A stretch of 5,102 nt of DNA, taken from NCBI GenBank assembly GCA_020200675.1, contig JAIVIG010000234.1, positions 1-5,102 on the forward strand. Direction: 5' to 3'. The DNA is from Actinomycetota bacterium. Lineage in GTDB: Bacteria; Actinomycetota; Rubrobacteria; Rubrobacterales; Rubrobacteraceae. The number at the start of each line of letters is the position of its first letter. Within the stretch, counting starts at the first letter, position 1. The notes under the pieces were generated by a model. The model was given only the letters and a program-made list of their open reading frames with translations. It was not told where the DNA came from and did no database searches. Position numbers and translations under genes: made by a program. Below, piece after piece: positions 1-5,102 of the stretch.

Positions 1-2
1 CC

Positions 3-22
3 AGATTAGAGAGGTCTAATCT
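3..22. repeat. Perfect 8-bp inverted repeat (hairpin or operator-like)
   Basis: AGATTAGA (3-10) and TCTAATCT (15-22) are perfect reverse complements around the 4-base loop GAGG. No T-run follows, so it is not a typical intrinsic terminator. It lies outside IS-A, in the ancestral flanking DNA. It could be an operator for a neighbouring gene, or part of a terminator whose context lies left of the window. Only the symmetry is seen; the role is unknown. Confidence 0.5.
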
Positions 23-50
23 CCGCTCAACGTTCCTTTAACAGTACCCC

Positions 51-55
51 CTTAG
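51..55. repeat. Target-site duplication of IS-A, left copy
   Basis: CTTAG directly precedes the left inverted repeat and recurs exactly at 1609-1613 just after the right one. The matching pair suggests that IS-A still sits where it inserted, without later recombination across its ends. Confidence 0.75.
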
Positions 56-70
56 CTGGACTTTAGCCAT
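56..70 (+). repeat. IS-A left terminal inverted repeat
   Basis: This 15-bp sequence matches the reverse complement of 1594-1608 with no mismatch. Homology stops right after it (TTGGG on the left against CACGC from the right), so the repeat is sharply bounded. Confidence 0.85.
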
Positions 71-116
71 TTGGGAGCGAAAAGGGTAGGGTACGCTCGT
101 CACCGCACTCCGCTAA

Positions 117-126
117 AAGAGGTGAT
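117..126 (+). promoter_or_regulatory. Ribosome binding site of the IS-A transposase
   Basis: AAGAGGTGAT lies just upstream of ATG 129 and gives an extended Shine-Dalgarno match (GAGGTGAT), though the spacing is tight. It supports ATG 129 as the start. Confidence 0.6.
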
Positions 127-128
127 CG

Positions 129-1594
129 ATGCGCACCCTACCAACCCAGATGGTACAGGTTTTGGCCCCGTTTGCGCCACTTTTCTCAATGCGCGTCTTC
201 GAGCACGTTCGGGTACTTCTGGCGGGCGCGATCCTCGCCCCAGGCAGACGTACCGTGAGCTCCGCCCTGCGTGCGATGGGTTTGGACCAACACAGACAGT
301 TCCATCGCTACCATCGAGTCTTGAGCCGGGCGGCGTGGTCGAGCCGAGAGGCGAGCCGCGTCCTGTTAGGATCGCTTATGGAGACGTTCGTCCCAGAGGG
401 ACCGCTGGTGCTGGGTGTAGACGAGACTCTGGAGCGCCGCCAGGGAAAGAAGATCGCCGCCAAGGGCATCTACCGCGATCCGGTCAGATCCAGCCACTCC
501 CACTTCGTGAAAGCCAGCGGCTTGAGATGGGTGTGCGTGAGCTTGCTGGCAGAGATCCCCTGGGCTCGCCGGGTGTGGGCCTTGCCGTTTCTTTCCGTAC
601 TGGCCTACTCCGAGCGCTACGCTAAAGAGTGCGGCAAGCGGCACAAGCCGCTCACCGAGTGGGCCTTCCAGCTTCTGCTGTTGGTCAGGCGCTGGTGCCC
701 CGAGCGCGAGATCGTGGCCGTCGCTGACGGCGGGTATGCCTCCTTGAAGCTCCTCGACCGTTGCCGGAGGCTCAAGAAGCCCATCACCTTCATCACCCGT
801 CTGAGGTTGGACGCTGCCCTCTACGAGAGGGCTCCGCTACGCCGTCCCGGCCAGATAGGACGACCTCGCATAAAGGGCGAGCGCCTACCCAACCTCTCGG
901 TCTTCGCGGAAGATCCGGATACCGAGTGGGTGCCGATCACTCTCTGCGGCTGGTACGGGGCACAGCAGCGCGTCGTAGAGGTGGTCTCCAGCACGGCTAT
1001 CTGGTACAGCACGGGTCTACCCGCCGTGCCATTGCGTTGGGTGTTGATCCGCGACCCGCAGGAGGAGTTTGAGACCCAGGCTTTGCTGTGCACCAATCCC
1101 GACGCCGATCCCGAGCGCATCATCTCCTGGTTTGTCAGGCGCTGGCGTTGATCCGCGACCCGCAGGAGGAGTTTGAGACCCAGGCTTTGCTGTGCACCAA
1201 TCCCGACGCCGATCCCGAGCGCATCATCTCCTGGTTTGTCAGGCGCTGGCAGATGGAGGCTACTTTTCAGGAGGTGCGCCAGCGCCTGGGGTTCGAAACC
1301 CAGCGACATTGGTCAGAGCGGGCGATCCAGAGAACCGCTCCGGCGTTGTTGGCACTCTTCTCGCTGGTTACGCTATTCGCCCACCAGCGCATGTCCGAGG
1401 GCGCAGGCGCTGTTCGACGAACGGCCTGGTACGACAAGAGGTATCCGACCTTCTCCGATGCCCTGGCGCTGGTGCGCAAAGAATTGTGGTCGCAGGAGGC
1501 GGCTTTTTACGGGTCGCCCGCAGAGACCGAGACGGTAAAAGTCCCGCGGGGGTTTGTGGAGCGGCTAACCGACGCGGTTTGCTATGCCGCGTGA
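129..1594 (+). pseudogene. IS4/IS701-like DDE transposase, frameshifted by a 104-bp duplication
   Basis: This gene encodes the DDE transposase of IS-A, which would cut and rejoin the element's ends. The first open segment runs 129-1151 (340 residues). It shows GVDET with Asp98 and VADGGYA with Asp200, both likely metal-binding residues. It stops at a TGA created where two copies of a 104-bp repeat meet. The second segment, in another frame and ending at 1594, restarts inside the repeat and carries RRWQMEATFQEVRQRLGFE, the C-terminal Glu motif. Because 104 is not a multiple of 3, the duplication shifts the frame. Removing one copy restores a single 453-residue protein with Asp98, Asp200 and Glu342 (Glu347 is the alternative). 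The product made now would lack the third catalytic acid and should be inactive. Family placement (DDE_5-like, IS4/IS701-related) comes from motif style and is moderately sure; the disruption is read directly. Confidence 0.85.
1043..1250 (+). repeat. Exact 104-bp tandem duplication inside the transposase gene
   Basis: Positions 1043-1146 and 1147-1250 are identical and directly adjacent, each beginning GTTGATCCGCGACCC and ending AGGCGCTGGC. The duplicated peptide is LIRDPQEEFETQALLCTNPDADPERIISWFVRRW. The sequence before the first copy (GCGTTGGGT) resembles the end of each copy (GCGCTGGC), so slippage between short similar sequences could have made it. The lack of any mismatch suggests it is recent, or else an assembly artefact. 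Confidence 0.95.
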
Positions 1595-1608
1595 TGGCTA
1601 AAGTCCAG
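1594..1608 (-). repeat. IS-A right terminal inverted repeat
   Basis: ATGGCTAAAGTCCAG is the exact reverse complement of the left repeat at 56-70. Its first base is the last base of the transposase TGA stop (1592-1594). Confidence 0.85.
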
Positions 1609-1613
1609 CTTAG
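1609..1613. repeat. Target-site duplication of IS-A, right copy
   Basis: CTTAG follows the right inverted repeat and matches 51-55. It also forms the outermost five bases of the IS-B terminal repeat (1609-1623), so IS-A appears to have used the very edge of IS-B as its target. Confidence 0.75.
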
Positions 1614-1623
1614 TCCTACAGTG
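1609..1623 (+). repeat. IS-B left terminal inverted repeat
   Basis: This 15-bp sequence is perfectly complementary to 3321-3335. It begins directly at the right end of IS-A. Confidence 0.75.
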
Positions 1624-1667
1624 CCACTTCGTAAGTTTCGCGGTACCCTCTGACCATCAGCGGAAGA

Positions 1668-1675
1668 GGAGGGAG
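1668..1675 (+). promoter_or_regulatory. Ribosome binding site deciding the TTG start at 1682
   Basis: GGAGGGAG lies 6 bases before TTG 1682, good Shine-Dalgarno spacing. The in-frame ATG at 1691 would sit about 15 bases away, which is too far, with only a weak GGAG (1684-1687) very close to it. The strong site therefore favours the rarer TTG start, a choice that keeps transposase expression low. Confidence 0.55.
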
Positions 1676-1681
1676 ACGATC

Positions 1682-2890
1682 TTGGAGCAGATGGGCACCG
1701 AACGAGCAAGCTCGAAGACCATCGAGCGGTGGTCGGCGCATCTCGAAGAGCTGCATTCTCGCATCGCGCACCACTTTTTGAGGCCTGAGGTCAGAGCACG
1801 AGCGTACCGCTACCTTAGCGGGTTGCTAGCCGACGTCAGGCGCAAGAACTCTTGGCAAATGGCCGAAGCTATCGGCGAGACGAGACCACGAGGAGTGCAA
1901 CACCTCCTAAACGACGCCCGCTGGGACCCGGACGCTGTTCGCGACGACCTGCGCGAGTACGTCGTTGAGCACATCGGAGACGAGGCGAGTGGTGTCTTGA
2001 TCGTCGATGAGACGGGTTTTTTGAAGAAGGGCGAGAAGTCGGTTGGGGTGGCTCGCCAGTACACGGGTACCGCAGGCAAGAAGGAGAACTGTCAGGTGGG
2101 AGTGTTCCTCTGCTATGCCTCCAAAGAGGGCGGCGGCGCGGCGTTCATAGATCGGGCGCTGTACCTACCCAAGGAGTGGACCGACGATCCGCAGCGGCTC
2201 TCTGAGGCTGGTGTCCCGGAGGGAGTGGGTTTTGCGACGAAGGGCGAGCTGGCCAAGGAGATGCTGCAGAGGGCCTTTGAAGCGGACGTTCCCGCGCGGT
2301 GGATTGTCGCCGACACGGTGTATGGGATGACGCGCGGCTTGCGTGGGTGGCTGGAGAAGAGGGAACGCTCGTATGTGCTGGCGGTCACCTCCTCAAAAGG
2401 TATCTGCCACGAGGGTCGTCAGAGGCGGGTGAGCGAGGTATCCCGAAGCCTGCCCGAGGAGTCCTGGATGCGAGCATCGGCCGGAACGGGAAGCAAAGGC
2501 GAGCGCCTCTATGAGTGGGCGTGCGTGAGGCTAGCCGAGTCTGGAATGTACCGCAAGGGGGTTCGAGCGGGACGCTGGTTGTTGATGCGTCGGAGCATCT
2601 CAGAACCCGAAGAGATCGCTTACTACCTTTGCTACGGGCCGGCGCAGACGAACGCCCACGAGTTGATCAGGACCGCAGGCAGGCGCTGGGTCATAGAGGA
2701 TTGCTTCGAAGCGGCAAAGGGCGAGGTCGGTCTTGATGAGTATGAGGTAAGGAAGTGGGATGGCTGGCACCGGTACATTACCCTTTGCCTCTTGGCGCAC
2801 GCCTACCTGGCGGTGGTGCGCTCGGTAGCCGAAGATGAGGAAGACGCCGCTAAAAGGGGGACCTCACCTCAGGTGTCTATCCCGAGTTGA
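1682..2890 (+). CDS. IS701-family transposase
   Basis: This 402-residue DDE transposase is expected to mobilise IS-B. An N-terminal helical region (about 10-90, with NSWQMAEAIGE and GVQHLLNDARWD, a typical IS701 DNA-binding part) precedes the RNase H-like core. The core shows VDETGFLKKGEKSVGVARQY with Asp109 and ARWIVADTVYG with Asp211. RRWVIEDCFEAAKGEVGLDEYEVRKWDGWHRY follows, with the likely catalytic Glu339 (Glu343 is possible) and the hallmark IS701 C-terminal block. All three acids are present, so the core is intact. The last residues (AKRGTSPQVSIPS) look unlike the family; the -1 frame past the A4G5 run at 2852-2860 encodes the more usual ending LIPPTIPEVR, so a base may have been lost there. 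TTG 1682 is preferred over ATG 1691 because of the ribosome binding site. The family call is firm; activity is uncertain. Confidence 0.9.
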   Translation: MEQMGTERASSKTIERWSAHLEELHSRIAHHFLRPEVRARAYRYLSGLLADVRRKNSWQMAEAIGETRPRGVQHLLNDARWDPDAVRDDLREYVVEHIGDEASGVLIVDETGFLKKGEKSVGVARQYTGTAGKKENCQVGVFLCYASKEGGGAAFIDRALYLPKEWTDDPQRLSEAGVPEGVGFATKGELAKEMLQRAFEADVPARWIVADTVYGMTRGLRGWLEKRERSYVLAVTSSKGICHEGRQRRVSEVSRSLPEESWMRASAGTGSKGERLYEWACVRLAESGMYRKGVRAGRWLLMRRSISEPEEIAYYLCYGPAQTNAHELIRTAGRRWVIEDCFEAAKGEVGLDEYEVRKWDGWHRYITLCLLAHAYLAVVRSVAEDEEDAAKRGTSPQVSIPS

Positions 2891-2919
2891 TCCCACCCAC
2901 CATACCGGAGGTAAGGTAG
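2852..2919 (+). other. Frameshifted C-terminal extension of the IS701 transposase
   Basis: From the homopolymer run AAAAGGGGG (2852-2860) the -1 frame reads KGDLTSGVYPELIPPTIPEVR and stops at TAG 2917-2919. Its end resembles the conserved LIPLTVPEVRR-type tail of IS701 transposases, as I know the family. One extra base in the A or G run would join it to the main reading frame as AAKKGDLTSG. No canonical X XXY YYZ slippery heptamer is in phase here, so a single-base loss is more likely than programmed frameshifting. Transcriptional slippage on the run remains possible. Confidence 0.5.
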
Positions 2920-3301
2920 CCATAGGAACAACAAGAAGCATGCCACCGAGCATCATGCCACCTACCATGATGCTCGTAGAAGAGGCGGCCCCGATCCAAC
3001 CGATCCCAACGAAGGTGGCGCACCGACGGCACCCGTTCATGCCAAGGAAGCTGGTGTTCTCGCCGACGCCGAGTGGGAGCGCGTTAGAGTGCTGTTGCCG
3101 AGGCAGGAGCCAGGCCAAGGGCGCCCCAGACGCGATGACCGACAGGTGCTTTGCGCGATACTGTGGATCATGGACACCGGCTCTTCATGGCGAGACCTAC
3201 CGGAGGAGGAGTTTGGGCCCAATAGCACGGTCCACGGTCGGTACCGCAAGTGGCTCAAAGAGGGGCTCTGGTCTCGGATAGTGGAGGCGCTCGGACGATG
3301 A
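2915..3301 (+). pseudogene. IS5-family transposase N-terminal fragment (DUF4096 type)
   Basis: This frame is open from 2915 to the TGA at 3299-3301. From about 3056 it reads VLADAEWERVRVLLPRQEPG, then RPRRDDRQVLCAILWIMDTGSSWRDLP, a GPNSTVHGRYRKWLKEGLW stretch, and finally SRIVEALGR. This is the standard N-terminal DUF4096-type domain of IS5-family transposases. No catalytic DDE part follows: the frame closes and the IS-B terminal repeat begins 20 bases later. Upstream of 3056 it encodes a His/Arg/Pro-rich stretch without recognisable homology and with no in-frame ATG; the first usable start is GTG 3089, which would begin inside the domain. It could be a leftover OrfA of a two-frame IS5 element whose OrfB was deleted. 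Function as a protein is doubtful. It belongs to a different IS5 subgroup from the complete copy at 4085-4921. Confidence 0.75.
2948..2975. repeat. Perfect 10-bp inverted repeat (hairpin)
   Basis: GAGCATCATG (2948-2957) and CATGATGCTC (2966-2975) are exact reverse complements around the loop CCACCTAC. It lies between the IS701 gene and the IS5-type fragment. No T-run follows on either strand, so an intrinsic terminator is not supported. A partial direct copy (GCATGCCACC at 2938-2947 against ATCATGCCACC at 2952-2962) sits beside it. It could mark an old element end or be an RNA hairpin insulating the IS5 fragment; the role is inferred only. Confidence 0.55.
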
Positions 3302-3320
3302 CGCCGTGGATCGTAACTGT

Positions 3321-3335
3321 CACTGTAGGACTAAG
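3321..3335 (-). repeat. IS-B right terminal inverted repeat
   Basis: CACTGTAGGACTAAG is the exact reverse complement of 1609-1623. It lies 20 bases after the stop of the IS5-type fragment, so that fragment is inside the bracketed block. Confidence 0.75.
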
Positions 3336-3443
3336 AGGCCGCGCCAATAGGCGTGAGGAGTATGTGTATATGAGTGAGACACAGGCAGTTTAATCACCTG
3401 AAGAATTACTATCGTAGTGCCGGTCCGCTATTATGAAGGGCCG

Positions 3444-4004
3444 ATGAGACCACTTCTTGTAGTTTTCGCCGGCGGCGCCAGCGGTCCCTGGAGAATCCAG
3501 CGGATCGACGCCGTCATCGGCGAGTCGCTTCCGATTACCGAGCGGCTGGCCATGCTCGAAGGAGAGGGAACCCGTCACCCTGCCGAGGCCGACTGGGTGC
3601 TGCGTGGCGTCACGAGCAACGAGCGCTATGTGAACGAGGCCGAGCGGGCCGCCTTGACGACTCGCCAGGCGGGACTGGACCGACCCGAGGCGACGTGCGC
3701 CGCCCTTATTCCGATCAGGAAATCGCAAACATGGTGGGAACTCACTCAGGAGGCACGCCGCGAGATCTTCGAGGAGCGCTCGCGGCACATCGCGACCAGC
3801 CTCCAGTACCTCCCAGCGGTCGCCCGCCGTCTGCATCATGGGCGAGACCTCGGCGAGCCCTTCGACTTCCTAACCTGGTTTGAGTACGCCCCCGCTTACA
3901 GAGAGGCGTTCGAGGAACTCGTGGGCAAGTTGCGCGAGACCGAGGAGTGGACCTATGTAGAGCGTGAGGTCGACATCCGGCTCATTCGCGACGGCCACCC
4001 TTAG
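3444..4004 (+). CDS. cld: Chlorite dismutase-family haem protein, short (lineage II) type
   Basis: Chlorite dismutase is a cytoplasmic or periplasmic haem b enzyme that turns chlorite into chloride and O2. This copy has no signal peptide, so it should be cytoplasmic. From ATG 3444 it has 186 residues, close to the dimeric lineage II enzymes such as that of Nitrobacter winogradskyi (about 183), which it resembles from memory along its whole length. An N-terminal FAGGASGPW stretch leads through LRGVTSNERYV, EATCAALIPIRKSQTWW and ERSRHIATSLQYLPAVARRL to RDLGEPFDFLTWFEY and finally EEWTYVEREVDIRL. His115 (in SRHI) fits the proximal haem ligand and Arg128, 13 residues on, the distal catalytic Arg; this spacing matches known Clds. 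GTG 3417 would add 9 residues but has no better ribosome site and exceeds the family's N-terminus. The gene stands alone between IS elements with no (per)chlorate reductase beside it. Some family members without that context may detoxify chlorite or have other haem roles; catalysis is likely but the physiological substrate is inferred. Confidence 0.9.
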   Translation: MRPLLVVFAGGASGPWRIQRIDAVIGESLPITERLAMLEGEGTRHPAEADWVLRGVTSNERYVNEAERAALTTRQAGLDRPEATCAALIPIRKSQTWWELTQEARREIFEERSRHIATSLQYLPAVARRLHHGRDLGEPFDFLTWFEYAPAYREAFEELVGKLRETEEWTYVEREVDIRLIRDGHP

Positions 4005-4084
4005 CGCGGAGTTGGCCTGCTCTCGGATGTTGCGCTTTGTGATCCAGTTTAGAAGATAGGTGCTTCGGAGCTTGTGTCAACAGG

Positions 4085-4921
4085 TCATGGTCGGCGAGGA
4101 GGCCGAGTTTCCCAGCGGTAGCGGGTCCAGGCCTCTCGGATGAGCCTCCGCACGATGATGATCACGTCGGAGAAGGCGATCCAGAAGTCGATGACCTTTC
4201 CCCGTCTCTCGGTGCACCACACCAGCTTCTTGTGAGCGTTGTGCCAGGAATTGGTCCTCTCGACGACCCATCGCAAGCCGGCTTCGAGCGGTGCGGGCTT
4301 GCCCTTCTCCCAGATCACGCCGAGCAGGCCACGGTCCTCCAGAAGCCGGCGGGTGACGTTGGAGTCGTAGCCGCGGTCGAGGTGGACGCTCGCCTCTTCG
4401 GGTAGCCCTCCCACGGACTCGAGGACGCCGCCGAGGGTTCGGCCCAGCAGCGGCGAGTCGTGGCGGTTGGCCGGGGCCGAAACCACCGCCAGGGGGATGC
4501 CCTTCGCGTCCACGGCCACGGAGCGTTTGGTGCCCCGCTTTCCCCTGTCCACCGGGCTCCTGCCCGCCTTCTCGCCGCCGCAGGGCGCCTCGGTGATGCA
4601 GCAGTCCACGGCCACGTCGGAGAGCTCCAGGCCGATGATTCGGTCGTAGGCTTCGAGCGCCATCTCCCGCAAGGCGTCGACCACCCCAGCCCCGATCCAC
4701 TCGTCGCGGCGGCGTCTGAGCGTCGTGGCCGAGCATCCCTCGTCGGCGATCTTCTCGTAGGCGCACCCGAACACCAGGACCTGAACCAGCTTCTCGAAGA
4801 CCAACCTGTCGGGGATGCGGGCACGGTGACAACCGAGCGGGTGGTCGACGTTTCGCTTCGGGAGCAGGGCGGAGAACTGCTCCCAGATGGGCTCGATGAT
4901 GTATGGTGGCACCGCGGGCAT
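4085..4921 (-). CDS. IS5-family transposase, complete
   Basis: This 278-residue transposase appears intact. Residues 1-100 form the N-terminal domain (PIWEQFSALLP, RLVFEKLVQVLVFGCAYEKIAD, TLRRRRDEW), which recognises element ends. The catalytic core has Asp106 in DVAVDCCITEAPCGGEKAG, then the RSPVDRGKRGTKRSVAVDAKGIPLAV block. Asp182 lies in VHLDRGYDS and Glu221 in WVVERTNSWHNAHKKLVWCTERR, the IS5 C-terminal signature with its basic residues. Translation from ATG (complement of 4919-4921) is supported by an AAGGAGC ribosome site about 7 bases upstream on the minus strand. It points towards cld, with the two stop codons 80 bp apart. I could not find convincing terminal inverted repeats, so the element's ends are undefined. 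All three acids are present, so it may be active. Confidence 0.9.
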   Translation of the reverse strand: MPAVPPYIIEPIWEQFSALLPKRNVDHPLGCHRARIPDRLVFEKLVQVLVFGCAYEKIADEGCSATTLRRRRDEWIGAGVVDALREMALEAYDRIIGLELSDVAVDCCITEAPCGGEKAGRSPVDRGKRGTKRSVAVDAKGIPLAVVSAPANRHDSPLLGRTLGGVLESVGGLPEEASVHLDRGYDSNVTRRLLEDRGLLGVIWEKGKPAPLEAGLRWVVERTNSWHNAHKKLVWCTERRGKVIDFWIAFSDVIIIVRRLIREAWTRYRWETRPPRRP

Positions 4922-5043
4922 GGGCTTGCTCCTTCGTCGGGAAGCTTAGAGAACTCCCCGGATGATCGAGCAGCCCGTGCCCGCCTCGCAAGCAGGCGCC
5001 TCGCTCCTATTGGCGGAAGCTCTTAGTGAGACTTATTGTGGGG

Positions 5044-5050
5044 AAAGGAG
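5044..5050 (+). promoter_or_regulatory. Ribosome binding site of the gene starting at 5058
   Basis: AAAGGAG lies 7 bases before ATG 5058, ideal spacing. Further upstream TTGGCG (5010-5015) and TATTGT (5034-5039), 18 bases apart, match a sigma-70 type promoter at four of six positions each; that part is weak. Confidence 0.55.
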
Positions 5051-5057
5051 AAGCATA

Positions 5058-5102
5058 ATGGAAAACTTAAGAGTTGCCACGACAACTGGCACAGACACCG
5101 TG
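5058..5102 (+). CDS. Start of an unidentified gene, cut by the window edge
   Basis: ATG 5058 follows a strong ribosome site and opens MENLRVATTTGTDTV before the window ends. Fifteen residues are too few to name the product. The Thr-rich soluble start has no signal peptide or membrane segment. It runs away from the minus-strand IS5 transposase; the two genes diverge from the 136-bp gap 4922-5057, which probably holds both promoters. Confidence 0.6.
   Translation, partial: MENLRVATTTGTDTV

Larger units (their letters stand above)
56..1608 (+). mobile_element. Complete insertion sequence IS-A with broken transposase gene
   Basis: The ends are a perfect 15-bp inverted repeat: CTGGACTTTAGCCAT at 56-70 and its reverse complement at 1594-1608. 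The direct repeat CTTAG flanks both sides (51-55 and 1609-1613), as expected of a target-site duplication; the true duplication could be 4 bp (TTAG). One transposase gene fills the element and its stop codon overlaps the right inverted repeat by one base. The element is 1553 bp as it stands and 1449 bp without the internal 104-bp duplication. Size, single ORF and a YTAR-like target fit IS701/IS4-type elements. The family assignment is inferred; the boundaries are read directly. Confidence 0.85.
1609..3335 (+). mobile_element. IS-B: IS701-family element, mosaic with an IS5 fragment
   Basis: CTTAGTCCTACAGTG at 1609-1623 is matched exactly in reverse complement at 3321-3335, and similarity extends inward to about 21 bp with two mismatches. 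The pair brackets an IS701-family transposase gene (1682-2890). At 1727 bp the block is longer than usual for IS701 elements (about 1.4-1.5 kb from family knowledge). The excess is the stretch after 2890, which holds the N-terminal part of an IS5-family transposase. Bases outside the repeats (CCCC before 51 once IS-A is removed, AGGCC after 3335) show no direct repeat. If the ends are instead set at TCCTACAGTG, the flanks are CTTAG and CTAAG, which agree at four of five positions. The outer boundaries are therefore likely but not proven. Confidence 0.6.

Noticed and set aside
71..625. Plus-strand 184-codon frame overlapping the IS-A transposase start
   Set aside because: Arg/Pro/Gly-rich low-information translation without motifs; it is an out-of-frame shadow of the transposase in GC-rich DNA.
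2864..3118. Minus-strand open frame with a Gly/Met-rich hydrophobic stretch that looks like a small membrane protein
   Set aside because: It lies antisense to the IS701 end and the IS5 fragment. The hydrophobic run is the reverse reading of the His/Ala/Thr codons and the hairpin, and there is no convincing ribosome site.
51..3335. A composite transposon carrying cld between two copies of the same IS
   Set aside because: The IS elements on the two sides of cld belong to different families (IS-A/IS701 on the left, IS5 on the right). No matching pair brackets the gene within this window.
3370..3393. Micro-ORF MSETQAV behind a GAGGAG sequence, upstream of cld
   Set aside because: Seven codons with no regulatory logic visible (no repeated residues, no attenuator hairpins). 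It may be the truncated start of a lost gene, but chance is as likely.
4005..4084. Intrinsic terminator between cld and the converging IS5 transposase
   Set aside because: No stable GC-rich stem followed by a T-run is visible on either strand in this gap.
4077..4991. Minus-strand 304-codon frame longer than the IS5 transposase frame
   Set aside because: It overlaps the real gene, which carries the DDE motifs and ribosome site. This frame reads as Arg/Gly/Pro-rich noise.
4015..4997. GCCTGCT (4015-4021) and AGCAGGC (4991-4997) as terminal repeats of the complete IS5 element
   Set aside because: Only seven bases match and the similarity outside them is poor; no flanking duplication was seen. 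Element ends are left undefined.

Overview
The window is an insertion-sequence cluster around one metabolic gene. Base composition is GC-rich (roughly 60 %, estimated by eye), and dense overlapping open frames occur on both strands, as expected for such DNA. The taxon cannot be fixed from this sequence. The GC content, the transposase families and a short chlorite dismutase would fit a deep-branching actinobacterium or Chloroflexota-like bacterium, but this is only a guess.

Layout. Positions 1-50 hold flanking DNA with a perfect hairpin. Positions 56-1608 are a complete-looking insertion sequence (IS-A), with a 15-bp perfect terminal inverted repeat and a CTTAG direct repeat on each side. Its DDE transposase gene is broken by an exact 104-bp tandem duplication. 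Abutting it, positions 1609-3335 are bounded by another 15-bp perfect inverted repeat (IS-B). This block carries an IS701-family transposase whose C-terminus looks frameshifted at an A4G5 run, followed by the N-terminal (DUF4096-type) fragment of an unrelated IS5-family transposase.

Positions 3444-4004 encode a short (lineage II, dimeric type) chlorite dismutase-family haem protein with its expected haem-ligand His and distal Arg. It converges on a complete IS5-family transposase on the minus strand (4085-4921). At the right edge a new gene starts at 5058 behind a good ribosome binding site and runs off the window.

How it fits together. There is no operon here. The chlorite dismutase gene stands alone, with IS material on both sides and no chlorate or perchlorate reductase genes, haem genes or regulators in view. 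The left side records a history that can be partly ordered: IS-B with an IS5 fragment inside it, then insertion of IS-A at the outer edge of IS-B, then a 104-bp duplication inactivating IS-A. I see no CRISPR array, tRNA, rRNA or riboswitch, and no clearly new defence or regulatory system.
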